Origin: Canna indica
Lineage: Eukaryota; Streptophyta; Magnoliopsida; Zingiberales; Cannaceae
Assembly: GCA_034359265.1 (NCBI GenBank)
Contig: CP136897.1
Span: forward strand, 24,174,001-24,238,000
Direction: 5' to 3'
Length of the DNA: 64,000 nt
Shown: positions 22,493 to 34,502 of the stretch, piece after piece
Layout: each line of letters starts with the position of its first letter
How positions within the stretch are numbered: the stretch's first letter is position 1
Notes under the pieces: model-generated
What the model saw: only the letters and a program-made list of their open reading frames with translations
Told to the model about the DNA's origin: nothing
Database searches by the model: none
Program-made: the position numbers and the translations under genes

Positions 22493-22934
22493 TAGAGTGG
22501 CAATGGGTCATGCTTGGGCCGGCCTAGGACCGAGCACCTCCGGGTCGTGTCGGCCCGATTTCTCAAAGGGGCGGCCCAGCCCAAGCCCGCCCCTTCGGGC
22601 TTGGGCCGGCCCGAATTGGCCCTAAATATATTTAAAACATGGATTATTAAAGTCGGTGTGAGACTAAAACCATCAACCTTCAATCTTTTTTCTAATGAAC
22701 TAACCACCACACCAAGAGCTATTATCTACTTCTTTATAATTTTACTAACTAAAGATTATATTTCTCAAGCCTAGCACAGAAAACCAGGCTAGGCCTGGGT
22801 GGTGCCAAGTCTAGCCTGCGGGCCTAGGCGGGCCCGTGTTGTGCTGGGCTCGGCACAACCTACGTGCCCAAGGGGGCGAGCCCAGCCCGCCCCTTGGGCA
22901 CAGTCGGGGCGAGCCCGGCCCATTGCCACGTCTA
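22493..22934. mobile_element. hAT-type MITE in R1 copy 2
   Basis: 442 bp. Ends are TAGAGTGGCAATGGG and CCCATTGCCACGTCTA; the 8-bp target duplication GTAGGATG lies at 22485-22492 and 22935-22942. GC-rich GGGCCGGCC-type subterminal motifs resemble those of the larger hAT at 23529, which could have supplied transposase. Confidence 0.92.
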
Positions 22935-22989
22935 GTAGGATGAGTGGAGGATGTGATGGAGATGGTGACCTAGGTGGGGGAGATGAAAT

Positions 22990-23420
22990 AAAGGGCTGAT
23001 ATTGATTTGGGTGAGATGAATGGTTGGATTGAATTGGTCGAGATGAAGGGCATGGATTTGATCTTGTGTTGATGGAGGGCTGAGATTGCATCAGGTTAGA
23101 TGTTAGGCTTAGATTGCATCATGTAGATGGAGGGCTGTGATTGCATCTGATAAGATGTATGACTGAGATTGCATCATATTAAATAGAGGGTTGTGATTGC
23201 ATCTGGTTAGATGTAAGTCTGTGATTGCATCATGTAGATGGAGAGCTGTGATTGCATCTGGTTAGATGTAAGACTGTGATTGCATCAAGTAGATGGAGGA
23301 TTGTTATTGAATCTGGTTAGATGTAAGGCTGAGATTGCATCATGTTAAATAGAGGGTTGTGATTGCATCATATTATATAGAAGGCTGTGATTTGATCCTG
23401 TTTAGATGAAGGGCTGAGAT
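22990..23420. repeat. Degenerate tandem repeats within R1 copy 2
   Basis: Same TGATTGCATCTGGTTAGATG / GATTGCATCATGT array as at 8200-8640, about eight imperfect units. Confidence 0.8.
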
Positions 23421-23528
23421 TTCATTACTGATTTATTGATGATAAATATTCGTTCGTAACAGTTATTTATTAAATAAATTTAAGGTAATTCTTTTATTAT
23501 TCTAAATAATTATTTGGAGGCCTTAAGG

Positions 23529-26500
23529 TAGAGGTGGCAACGGGCCGTGCCTGGCATGACTCGAATGTGTGGCAGCCAAGCCCAGCCTGGGCCCGAGCTC
23601 GCCCAACCGGGCTCGGGCCAGCCCGAAATTTAATTTTTTAATTTATTTTTTTTTAAATTTATTTTTTTTTAATTTATTTTTTTTAAGATTTAAAATTTAA
23701 TTTTAAAAATTAATGGTTACGGGTGAGTTTTGAACTTGGACCTCTAATTTTATTTGAGATAACTTAATCATTGTACTAAACTTTATTATATATTTTTTAA
23801 CATATTTTTTATATGTAACATTGTAACGCAGTACAAATTAATAAAAAGATTTTAAAAAAATCAAATTATAATTAAATTTTTATTTATCTTTAATATAAAT
23901 AATATTCATCCAATGATAAAATAATTTTTTTTAATATTATAATAGACCGCACCTTAAAAGGCTGCCTACGTATCTTCTATAGCTAAACTTGTACTCCCTA
24001 ATGATTAACTATAGAATGATCAGGTCTACGTAGTTCTTTTTACATTTTTAATTACCCGTAGTCCTGGTGATTTAACTTGTACTTGGACCAGCAGCACCAG
24101 CTTCGCTTGTTTGAGCTTCCTCCTCTCTCGATGATGAAGTGTCGTGTCCTCCCTTATCTTGTAATCTATCTTCAGCATCCAACCAGTCTTTTAAGCAAAT
24201 GCACATTTCAACCGTTTCTTCACTCATTCGGCTCCTTTTTTCGTCGAGAATTCTATTTCCTGCACTAAAACAAGACTCGGAAACTACTGTAGACACAAGA
24301 ACAGTTAGTATATCACGTGCCATGATTGAAATAATAGGATACGTATTTTCTTGTTTTTTCCATCATGCTAAAATTTTATTATCATCTATTTCTTCAGAAT
24401 GACTATGATCTAGAAAAAAATAATTTATTAAAATTAGTAGATTTAGTAATTTTTATTCTACGACCAAGTTGAGCATTAATACTATTTCCACCATCATCTC
24501 TTAATCTAGAAGAAGAAGATGTTGTCTTATTTGTAATTGTATCACCAAATTTTGAAGCGTAAAATACAAACATAGAATTCAATAAATTCAATTTTTTTTC
24601 TTCAACATTATCTAATTCCATATTGTTATAATAATCACCTAACAACATATTTAAACCATTAATTTTCATTCTAGGATCTAAACATATTACTAAACAAAAT
24701 AAAGTAGATATATTTGACCAATACTTTTTAAATTTAGATTCCATTAAAGAAATAATTTATGCAAATAAAGGATGATGTCTATATGAAGAAAATACTTCAC
24801 TAATACGAACTATATGTGAAAGAGTTAAATTACATGTAGGATAATAAACACCGAAAAGTTGTTCGGTAGATTTATTAAAAAGTTTTAAAATTTGAGTAAT
24901 ATGCCCAGCAACTAACCAATCATTATTATTAATTGGATCACCAGGCATATTTTGATTGTAAAACATTGTAGTTGAATTACATCTAGTAATAACATCACCA
25001 TTAAATTTTTTAAATGGTTTATTAAAAAATTGACATAATTTTTTAAATTCTTGTGTTCATGCTTTTGAAGAACGCATATATCTAATAACATCTCTTATTT
25101 TTTCTACATGTATATTTACTTATTTTAAACCATCTTGTACACATAAATTAAGAACATGACAAACACAACAAACATGAAATATTTCACCATCTAATATTGG
25201 GTTAAATAATTGTATAAGGGGAGGAATAGCAGTATCATTATTACTAGCATTATCAAAACTAATCGAAATTTTTTTATCATTTATATTATAGAAAAATGTT
25301 ACAAATCTAATAGCAGAAAAAATGGCAACAAAAGTGTGTGGATATTCAAAAACTTTAAAACTAATTATTCTTTTTTGCAAAATAAAATTTTCATCAATCC
25401 AATATGCAGTAACACAAATGTAAGAATTGGTAGTACGTTGACTAGACCAAACATCAAATGTTAGAGAAATTTTTTATTTATTATTTTGAAAACTAGTCAT
25501 TATATTTTCTCTATATATAAAAAAATAATTTTAAAGCATCATTTTTCATTGTATTTCGAGTAATTTTTTTATATTTTGATTGTAAAGTATTTTGAATCCA
25601 ACTAGAAAATCTTGGTTGATCAACAAAACTAAAATGAGATTCACTTTGAACAATTAATTTTGCAAGTTCTCGACGTTGAAAATCATGATTATACGAAAAA
25701 GCTGTTAAACTAGAAGAAAATAAATTAAGAATTTGTTGAGCTTGTGCAATCTTATTGTCATGACCCTTTGCATGACGTAATAAATGACCAGTTCCTCCGG
25801 TTGTTGAAGCCGAAAGAATTTTTTGACATTTTTTGCACCGGGTTGTTGTTATAGTGCCATCAGGTTCAATAATTTTCTCAAAATATTCTCAAATCATACT
25901 TTTTTTTCTACCTGATGGACATAAATTAATAGATGGACTTATCTCTATGTTTTGATTTTGTTGAGTGGTAGGAGTGGTAGGAGTAGCATGAGACATTTCT
26001 TCTAACATATTTGATCTAGTTTGTGGAGTATAACCTGAAAAATTTCCATCCGTCATTAGTAAAAATTAAGAATATAAAAAGTATAAATATTATACTAATC
26101 AATGAAACAAATTGAAGAGATTAAAAAGAATTAACAACAATCTTGAATCCTTATCTTCTTGATGAGCTTAAAATATTGTTGAGAATGATTGTAAATGAAC
26201 TTAGAGATTGTTGAGAGTAAAAGAGTTGAGAGTTGAGAATTGAGAGTTGAGAGTTGAGGATTGAGAGAAAGAGCTGAAGATGAAGATAAAAGAAATGAGG
26301 AAAGAGAGGGGGTACTTATAGGAAAATTTAATTTAATTATATATATATATAAAAAAAAAAAATTCGTCGGCTCAAGCCAGACTTGGCTCGGGCTGACCTA
26401 GGTCTGGCGCACGCCAGGCCTCCCATGCTTGCCCAGAGCACGGGCACGCGGGCCGTGGTCGGCTCGCATACCGTGCTCGAGCCAGCATGGTGCGTGGGCC

Positions 26501-26654
26501 GTGCTCGGCCCGTGTGTCGTGTCGAGCACGATCCGACTGCGGGCCATGCCTAGCACGGCCCGCGTGCCCAGAAGGTGAGCCCGACCCGTCTTCTGGGCAC
26601 AGTCGTGCTGGGCCCATGCCGCCCATGGGCTGGCCCAGCCCATTGCCACCTCTA
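23529..26654 (-). mobile_element. hAT (Ac-like) element, 3.1 kb, in R1 copy 2
   Basis: Ends are TAGAGGTGGCAACGGG and its near-complement CCCATTGCCACCTCTA. The palindromic 8-bp target duplication CCTTAAGG is at 23521-23528 and 26655-26662. Subterminal regions are GC-rich with GGCTCGGGC/GCCCGAGC-type repeats. A single transposase gene occupies the minus strand (about 26056-24072). Termini look intact, so the copy could still be moved in trans even though its gene is broken. Confidence 0.92.
24072..26056 (-). pseudogene. hAT transposase with BED zinc finger, decayed
   Basis: From an ATG at 26056 the minus strand encodes a Ser/Thr/Gln-rich N terminus and a BED-type finger (CKKCQKILSAST, then HLLRHAKGH, about 25840-25760). 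The RNase H-like body follows (ISLTFDVWSSQRTTNSY near 25460; ISFDNASNNDTAI near 25260; HVCCVCHVLNLCVQDGLK near 25150). The C-terminal dimerisation domain is DILTVLVSTVVSESCFSAGNR (24320-24260). I see about five in-frame stops, at least two apparently at former Trp codons. One frameshift lies near 25520, and the dimerisation domain is in another frame. The architecture is that of plant BED-hAT (Ac/RICESLEEPER-like) transposases; this copy is dead. Confidence 0.85.
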
Positions 26655-26884
26655 CCTTAAGGTTAGCAAAAATATTCATGTTATATATGAAATTGCACCT
26701 AATCAACATTATGGATTCATTCGCGGGGTCTGTTTCACCATCAGACCTCCAGATTTTGAAAGCAATAGGTGGTCGATGCCTCATTTTGCGCGTTGAGTTG
26801 AAAATTCATGTTTTATATGTTTTATTATTCCAATCTAGGTTTATTTGCTACTTTTAATAGTTAATAAAGTGAATCTCATCCTAA

Positions 26885-26940
26885 ATCAGTATTATCCTAT
26901 GCCAAATTATTATCTTATTGCTCCACTCCATAAGTTTTAC
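26885..26940. repeat. 56-bp direct repeat, left of captured MYB tail
   Basis: Matches 27118-27173 at 51 of 56 positions by my count; the two copies exactly bracket the MYB fragment. Confidence 0.85.
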
Positions 26941-27117
26941 GAGGTGAAGGATCTTCTACAAGATCCTACAGTCACCTCTGGCCCTATGGCAGAGCTACTG
27001 CCTTCAACCCAACAACTTAGTAGCAATGGCATGGATCAGCAGCTTCTGGTCCTGGACGACGAGTTGGAGGCTCTTCTACAACCCACCGTCTTGGAATGTG
27101 ACGGTATATATATATAT
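26941..27117 (+). pseudogene. Captured 3' tail of a MYB exon
   Basis: Closely matches MYB exon 2 from about 15476 to the stop region: GTGAAGGATCTTCTACAAG, then GGCCCTATGGCA, then ATGGATCAGCAGCTTCTGG and GACGAGTTGGA. The encoded [20 protein letters not shown] and MDQQLL...DDELEALL correspond to the MYB C terminus. There is no MYB DNA-binding domain and no start. It lies between 56-bp direct repeats, not between transposon ends, and can be read as filler DNA inserted during break repair. Confidence 0.85.
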
Positions 27118-27173
27118 ATCAGTATTATCCTATGCTGAAATATTATCTTGTTGCTCCACTCCATAAATTTTAC
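27118..27173. repeat. 56-bp direct repeat, right of captured MYB tail
   Basis: Second copy of 26885-26940; differences fall at five scattered positions. Confidence 0.85.
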
Positions 27174-27303
27174 TGTTAAAGTTCATTTTGGCATTGTTTC
27201 ATGATTTTAGATTGATAAAGCATTAGGGTAGTACACATCAATTTAGGGAGCTTAACTTGGTGGTAGGAATTAAACTACTCATATATGCTATACATTCAAT
27301 TTA

Positions 27304-27747
27304 GGCCTTGTTTGGATAAGGTGAAGCATCGTTTAATAATATATGATATGGTATGGTATTGTATGGTATGGTATTGTAAAAATTATTATCTTGTTTGGAA
27401 TGACGGTATAGTATGGTATGGTTAAATGACAGTAGCTATAGAGGAGAACGACGTCTTGACTAAACCGATCAAGAATGATAAATAAAAGTCTAATCTGATC
27501 TGGCCGGGTATATAAAGGGCATAAGAGGAATTATAAATTTTGATTGATGATATTTTAGAAATAAAATTTCATGAAACCATGAGAAACCACCAAATTCATG
27601 GTTTGAAAACTTGGCCAAAATTTATGGTTTTTAAACCATGAGATTACCATACCATACCATGGCCACTTATTAAAAGTCTTCCCAAATATAAAATTAAATC
27701 ATACCATACCATGATAAATCATACTCTACCATGAAACAAACAAGGCG
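27304..27747. mobile_element. MITE with GGCCTTGTTTG termini
   Basis: Starts GGCCTTGTTTGGATAAG and ends CAAACAAGGC. The interior is AT-rich, with TATGGTATGGTAT motifs on the left mirrored by ATACCATACCAT on the right, giving a long imperfect foldback. Termini resemble PIF/Harbinger (Tourist-like) or hAT MITEs; no clear target duplication was found. Confidence 0.65.
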
Positions 27748-27984
27748 GCAAACACAAGAAGGAAGAGGTTAAAGACAAGTAAAAGATAGGTTTTCCTTAA
27801 CATGTTGAAATATGGATGGTGTTTCCTTATATTTTATAGATGAATGACACGGTTTGATTTAATTGTGCGCAATACGATTTATTTCGACTATCCCTTAAAT
27901 AGTCGTTACTCACATGCTATGAATAATATGCGGCATGTGCCCCTTTATATATATACTGTGGATTGGTTGTGAATGCATGGATGT

Positions 27985-28480
27985 GGACTGGGAAGCTCGC
28001 CAGCCGCCACACTGACGACCAACCCAGGTGGCAAGAGCGGGAAGTACGCTGAGACAGATGTGATCAGCGCCCAACTCGTAGACCGATGGGTCTCTGGATT
28101 ATTGGACCGACGGGTCCTTGGACCGGGAAGCTCGTCAGCACCACCACACTGACGACCGACTCGGGTGGCTTGTGTGGATGTTGGATGATTATTGTTGATT
28201 TGTGGATGTTATATTTATTTATTGTTAATTACTTGTTATTATATACATGCCTGGATGTGTTTATGATTGTGGATCGGGAAGCTCGTCAGCTGCCACACTG
28301 ACGATTGACTCGGGTGACATGAGCGGGAAGTACGCTGAGACAGAGGTGATCAGCGCCCGACTCGTACGTAGACCGACGGGTCTTTGGATTATTAGACCGA
28401 CGGGTCTTTGGATATTAGACTGACGGGTCCCTGGATCGGGAAGCTCGTCAGCACCGCCACACTGACGATCGACCCGGGTG
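27985..28480. repeat. Internal repeat units of R1 (copy 2, right part)
   Basis: Repeated GGGAAGCTCGTCAGC...GCCACACTGACGA...GACGGGTC units, collinear with 10339-10800. Confidence 0.75.
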
Positions 28481-29248
28481 GCTTGATTGGATGGTTGTTA
28501 ATTACATGAGGTTTATATTCATTAAGATATTGGATATGTGCATTTCGGTTGTTATTTATACTCATGGACGGTTACACTCGATGAATGTTATTTCTTGTTG
28601 GATTATTGGATATGCTCATTATGACTTTTATTTATATGGGTGGATGGTTATGCTTGGTGATATTTATATCTCATGTAAATGATGATTATTGCTGATTATT
28701 CCTGTCATCGTTGTTGTTCATTATATATCGGTTATTTATATTTTTATGCATGATGATTGATTTGGTGAATTGATGGCAGATCTACTCACTAAGTCCTAGT
28801 TGGACTTACCCCTCGTTTCTGTTATTTTACATCACCTGAGCTAGATCAGAGAGGTACTGGGGTGTAGTAGCACGGCTGGTGGCAACAGGGCAGTGGGTCT
28901 CGTGACATATCGTGATCGAGGATGATACCTGAGTCGTTTTAGTGTCTCTTTGAGTTGTTGAGTCATGTTGACTCGGGTTGTTGTTTTCGCATTTTATTTT
29001 TATTTTAGGAGTCTTGTTTATTTATTTAAACTCCTTTTTAATAACATGTTCAGTGTGCTCGTAATGAGTTTTGATTTGGTTTGGTTCGTGATGTCATGTA
29101 TATTCTTTTCAAAAAATAATTATCACACTATTCATGTTATTATTGTTGTGTTTTAGTTGGATTAAATTTCGGAGTACGTGACGTATCATGGCCGATCATA
29201 CCGGATTGGGGTGTGACAACTTAGAAAAAGGAAGAGGTTAAATTGGGA

Positions 29249-29960
29249 AACTAATTTCTAAAATTTGCAAATATATTGAGAATTCATGATCAAATCACAA
29301 ATTAACTAATTATCTTCGTGAGTGCAACATCATGCCCTAACTGTGAAATGCGTGCAAAGTTGCACCTCTTTGTCTCATGTTATTAATGATATTCTCCTGG
29401 CAAAAAAGGTATGACTATTGTTGTATTTATACGGCTCAAGTGAGCACTTTTAATTTTTATGTTTATTAACGATATATAGTATATCTTGTAATATATTAAA
29501 CCAAATTATTTATGAATTAATATATTGAAGAAAATCAAATATATTGTGATTTAATATCACCCCGCATGCGAAAAGAGGTAAACTAAGATATGATTTACAC
29601 CCTAATTTATTTTATTCATATTTAATCTTGTGTTATATAATCATGAACTATTTTTAAACTTCTAAATTAGAAATCTAAAAAATAATTATTTTAAATATAT
29701 TTGATGAATAAATTAATATATATTCTTCGAAGAAAAATAGGTTCCACGCGCAGATCATGCCGCGGAATATTACGTACGTGGTCCCGTTGCCACCTTCACC
29801 TCTGGCCCTATGGCAGAGCCGCCGCCTTCAACCCAACTACCTAGCAGCGGCATGCATATGGATCAGCAGCTCCTGGACGAAGAGTTGGAGGCTCTTCTAC
29901 GAGATCCTAGTATAGAAGATATGATGATGACGTCTTGGGATGCAACATATATAGATGGAG
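29249..29960 (+). pseudogene. MYB paralogue B: intron plus C-terminal exon only
   Basis: 29249-29790 is AT-rich sequence shared with 30470-30600 and 37123-37530, apparently the long intron of a MYB paralogue. From about 29795 it turns into coding-like sequence matching the MYB tail: SGPMAEPPPSTQ, then MDQQLLDEELEALLRDPSIED, ending near a TGGGATGCA segment. The MYB domain and start are missing. R1 copy 2 ends at 29218 just upstream, so its insertion or a linked deletion probably removed the 5' part. Confidence 0.75.
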
Positions 29961-30356
29961 GCTCTTCAAATATCTGCTGTATAAAATATTTTATGTTTGG
30001 CTATATAAAATATATATAATAATTAAAGCCTAGTTATTAACTGGCGAAAAATATTAATTAGATATATGGACAGTGATTAATTATTTAATAAAATTAAGTG
30101 TTTTGTTTTGTTTTCAAATATCTACGTGGCAGGTGTGGCGGGTATACTTAATTAGATCATTAATATATTTTTTCCTCTTTATTTTCGTTCTCGCTCATCT
30201 CCCGATTCCAATTCTCTTTCTCGCTCGCTTCCTTCTCCCGATTGAGTGCCCTAGCAAGCGAAGAAATAAAGGCATTTAATCGATTACTTTTGCGATTAGC
30301 AAAAAGAAATAAAGGTAGTCGATCGAGTGATCTATACGTACGTACCTTCTTCTGCA

Positions 30357-30480
30357 ATGGCGAACAGGCGGAAGATCACGCACGATCAACGAGGAATGCT
30401 AGAAGGAGGGATGAAGAAGGGGCATTGGACGGCGGAGGTAGACGCTGCACTGATGGCATGCACGGTGAAATGGGAAACTA
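30357..30480 (+). pseudogene. MYB paralogue C, first-exon remnant
   Basis: An ATG at 30357 opens a frame with GMKKGHWTAEVDAALMAC, the beginning of MYB repeat R2 (compare [18 protein letters not shown] of the intact gene). After about 30466 the reading passes straight into the intron-like sequence that in paralogue B starts near 29249. Most of R2 and all of R3 are therefore deleted. The GAGTGATC...ACGTAC context upstream resembles that before the intact MYB start. The C-terminal exon of this copy is probably 37540-37682, beyond the inserted elements. Confidence 0.75.
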
Positions 30481-31429
30481 AATTTCTAAAATTTGCAAAT
30501 ATATTGAGAATACACAATCAAATCACAAATTGACTAATTATCTTCATGAGTGCAGCATCGTGAAATGCATGCAAAGTTGCACCTCCTTGTCACAAGTTAT
30601 TAGTGTTGGTTAAATGATCACACTAGAAGGGATGAATAGTGTATTTACTAATCTTTTTATCTAAATCTGATTTTAATCGTTTCTTTGATTACTTAGGCAA
30701 ATTATAATTGTACGACTAAATGCGGAAGCGATAAATGATAAATTAATTAATTCAAACAAAATATCAACGCTAACACAATGATTTATAGTGATTCGGCCTC
30801 AATGCCTACTCCACTACCTAAGCATCCCGCTTAGAATTTTCAAACTAAACTTTACTAGATTAATCTTATTTCCCTTACAACGAGGACTTTGACCCGAAGA
30901 GTCTCGCTCTCAACCTAAGGCACTTCCACACCCGGAAGTCTACGCTTTCTTACCGAGAGCACTCTTCCACCTCAACCTAAGGGACAACTCAACTAATCCT
31001 AGAAAACTAAGTTTACACCGGTGGAATTAAGCCTCAAACATAAAGGAACCACCCAATTTCAAGACCTAATAATCTAGGTCTTCACAAGTTCAAATCCAAT
31101 GAAATAAACAAGAAAATATACAAGTAATAGAGCAAAAATACAACAACACAAATACTTAGCTCCAACACAATGAATCCTAGCTCCTCTTGATGCCTTGATG
31201 ATGAATCAAATCAAGCTTGAAGACAAACTCAAGGAATGAGAGATCAAACTAGGATTTCTCCAAGTAATGGCTCAATGAAAGCTTGGAAATGATCAAGGAT
31301 GGCTCAATGAAGTGTAGGAGTGATCAAAAGTATCAAAGGAAGGCTTAGGCATTGGTATTTATAGAGCCAAGAAGAAGGCTCGGGTGAAGTAGCGCTCAAC
31401 GGCACGAAATCTAGTCGTTTTCCGCCTTC

Positions 31430-31655
31430 TGGTCGATTGTCGGTCGATCGATCGCCCAAGCGACCGCGGCATTCTGCTGCTTCTGGGCGCACTTCGGTCG
31501 ACCGAATTGGCTACTGCCAATTTTCCGCCGCATTCGATCGACTCAGTCGATCGAATTGGCTACTGCCAAATTCTGGCATCGTTCGATCGATCAATTGGTC
31601 GACCGAAATGCCTTCTCCTTCGGTCGGTCGACCAGTCGATCGATCGAACCTGGGC
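31430..31655. repeat. Palindrome-rich GTCGACC/TCGATCGA stretch
   Basis: Repeated GAATTGGCTACTGCCAA phrases embedded among GGTCGACC, TCGATCGA and CGATCGATCG motifs; noncoding part of the LTR-like element. Confidence 0.75.
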
Positions 31656-32724
31656 AGGGCAAATTTTTTTGCTTTGTTTGTTTGTTTTCTAGTTTCGTCT
31701 TCGTTAAGTCTACTTATATAACATTTATTAACTTTAATAACTTTAAAGCATAAATGTTATATAAGGATTACCCCCATTTGGATTCAATAAAAATATCTAA
31801 AAAATCAAAATCCTTAAGAATCAAAATCTAGTTTTTGGGGTTTAGTACAAATTTTCGAAGAACAGAAATTTTTTAATCTTCCGGGTCAAATATGTATAGG
31901 CTAAAGGTTTTCAAAAAATCCTTTAAAATACCTCGTTATCTAATTTCTGCCCAAGGAACAATTACCGCCATTTTTTGTGTCAAGAAAATATATAGGTCAT
32001 ATAGCCCTCCAAGGAGCTCCCTAGGCTTAGTGAATTTCAGGGCAATTCCTGGGTTTTCATATTTTGGGGTTCGAAATTGGTTTTTGAGTTTCTTTGCATC
32101 CACTACTAGGAAAATGGGCATCAGCAACGGCTGATGTCGTTGCTGAAGAGCATCAGCAACGGCCGGGCCGTTGCAATAGAGCCGTGACAGAAACTCGCGT
32201 TGCTGATAACTTAGCGACGGATCAGCAACGGCCGCTCGGGCCGTCGCTAATAATATTATCAGCAACGGTTTTGCCACGGACACGGAGCCGTTGCTGATAA
32301 CATTAATAGCAACGGCCGGTGAGTCCGTAGCAAAGCCGTTAGTAAAAGCCCGTCGCTAAGCCGTTGCTGTAGGTCATCAGCAACGGCTTTCGATACACTT
32401 TTAGCAACGGCTTTCCCATGGACGGCCGTGGGAAAGCCGTTGTGATGATGTGATCCTAGTTACGAAAAAAATTAAAATTTAAAATTTCCATTGATACATA
32501 GATACATTATCTGATACATAACTCACACACTCATACACTCATACACACATTCATTCACACATCACAAACACACCAAGATATACATCAAAACAATTATATT
32601 TATATTGATAATTATCCACGATAGTATAAAAATAATTCAAATGCAAAATTGAAGTATCAATATCCAAACAAAATAAGTTAAACAAGTTAAATATCTCAGT
32701 AACAAAGTCAATATAAAAAAAATC

Positions 32725-34283
32725 TCACGATGACGATAGAGGATGGCCTGAATCATATGGCGGGGTCTGGAGTGCTTGAGTGTACACCGGCGTGGACTGA
32801 CTCGAGGACGATGGATTAGATGATGCCGAAGAGATGCCTGCTTCGGGATGACCTGACATGTTGCGTAGCATAGCTTGTATATCCGCCATCATCTGACTCT
32901 GACGCTCCATCAACTCAGTCTGACGCGCGACCGTGTCCTCTAGAGTCCTTATTCTGCTACTATGATCATAACTGGATCTAGAGGTGGACGGCCGCTCACC
33001 AGCGACCGGAGGGGTCGGTGCCCCAAGTGGCCCTAGCACGGCTCGCGCATGACCACTATCTGCGAAGCCATATACGCGGCCATGGTCCCAGCCACCTGCG
33101 GCCTCGACCCACGATGCTGCGTCAAAGTCCTCGGGGGTACCCCCGCGCTGCACCACCGTCTGGCTGTAGGTCTTCTACTCGAGTTTGATTTTTTGTTTAA
33201 TATTTATCATAAAACTTAAATTATAAATATATAATGAATAATTTAAACAAATATATAATTACCATAATGTATGCAGCGCGGTTGTGGATGTACTCCCCCG
33301 TCCCATGTGCTCGACGGTGAGTCTGCTCAAACACCGCCATCGGGGAGGGTCGCTGGACACTCCCCTCATCCGACACCGCCGTCTACATTTACAAAACAAA
33401 TAGATTAATTAGTACACATAGTAACAAATAAAATATATAATTAAAAGATATACTTACCATACGGTTCGCGTGCACTGCAAATGCAATAGAGCCGCCGGTG
33501 TGACTCGCTGCTCCCCCCGACGTGCGATTTCTAGCCGCATTCCGAGAAACCTTCTGCCATCGATCCGTCGACCATATTCCCATGAGCTGGTCCCATATAT
33601 CCGGAGTAATCCAACCGGGGCCGTATCCCCGAGTCTCCGCGATGTTAGTGGTCCCAGCTCGGGCCATCGCCTTGGACCGAGCCTGCCCCAGCTGCCCGTT
33701 GTACCTTGCCCGGGAAATAGCCTCCCAGGCAGCGTAAATGAAGGGCCTCTGGTCCTCGGCCCATGTATAGCGAGCCTGCAAAATAATAATATAAGTACCA
33801 ATATTAATATATCATCATGCATGTAAAAAAAAAAAAAAATACGTGCCTCAAACTCGCGCCATAACATGTCGACGTGCTCGCTAGGCACGTGAGACCACGT
33901 AGGCCATGCCCCGTGCATGTATCGTCGAATAGTAGAAGAAATGCTCCTCGGCACATTTTCTTGCTCGAACCTGCACAACAAAAATAAATTTTAATATTAT
34001 ATTATGATATAATGAATTTGTAATGATTCATAATTCATGATATATTACCGCTCCCCAATCACGCTAATCAATCTATGTGACTCTGTGGCTGGTGGAGGCA
34101 GCCACCTGTTTGGCTCGCGTGGCCGCCTGCGTCTGGATGTACTAGCCTCGGCAGTATCATCGGCATGAGGATCAGCAACAGGAGGATCAGCAGCATGAGT
34201 AAGTGCTGGAGTCTCACCGATCGGAGACTCCGAAGCTCTCCTGCGTCGATAACCACGACCAGACATATCTGTCGAACAGACAT
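32725..34283 (-). CDS. CACTA-2 second gene (plant transposase Ptta/En/Spm type)
   Basis: Collinear with the CACTA-1 second gene. Blocks at 34283-34068 (Ser/Arg/Pro-rich start), 33981-33850 (FEQENVPRSISSTIRRYMHG then SHVPSEHVDMLWREFE), 33781-33480 (YTWAEDQRPFIYAAWEAISR; GYGPGWITPDIWDQL) and 33156-32725 (RGGTPEDFDAASWVEAAGGW; coiled-coil Gln/Met-rich segment) are separated by AT-rich introns. No stop codons interrupt these main blocks, so the gene may still be translated. Exact splice sites were not fixed. By family knowledge it should be a DNA-binding accessory transposition protein recognising the subterminal repeats. Confidence 0.65.
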
Positions 34284-34502
34284 ATAATCAGATTATTGTA
34301 TAAATAGTAGAGATATATTTAATAAAATATATACTTTACAATTATTCCTCATCATCTGAATAATAGTCTTCGAATTCTTCCTCTTCTTCCTCTTCTTCCT
34401 CTTCTTCATCTTCTTCATCTCCAGCTTCCTCAATTTCATGATCGTCATCATCAGCATATTCAACTTCTAATTGAATTGACGTTGTGTCTGCTTCCTCGAG
34501 TC

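Larger units (their letters stand above)
15962..29218 (+). mobile_element. Repeat family R1, copy 2, heavily interrupted
   Basis: R1 sequence occurs in pieces: 15962-16602, 22344-22492, 22935-23528, 26655 to about 26690, and about 27957-29218. Between them lie a MULE, a hAT MITE, a hAT element, a MYB fragment and a MITE. The first three interruptions have exact target-site duplications, so removing them restores R1 collinear with copy 1 (7359 to about 8790). The copy ends GGGGTGTGACA at 29218, an LTR-like terminus, and joins MYB paralogue sequence directly. No internal retrotransposon genes are present, so a solo LTR or non-autonomous element is most likely. Confidence 0.6.

Noticed and set aside
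26372..26800. Ala/Arg/Gly-rich open frames at the right end of the hAT element
   Set aside because: They arise from GC-rich subterminal repeats (GGGCC, GCACGGGC) and have no transposase motif.
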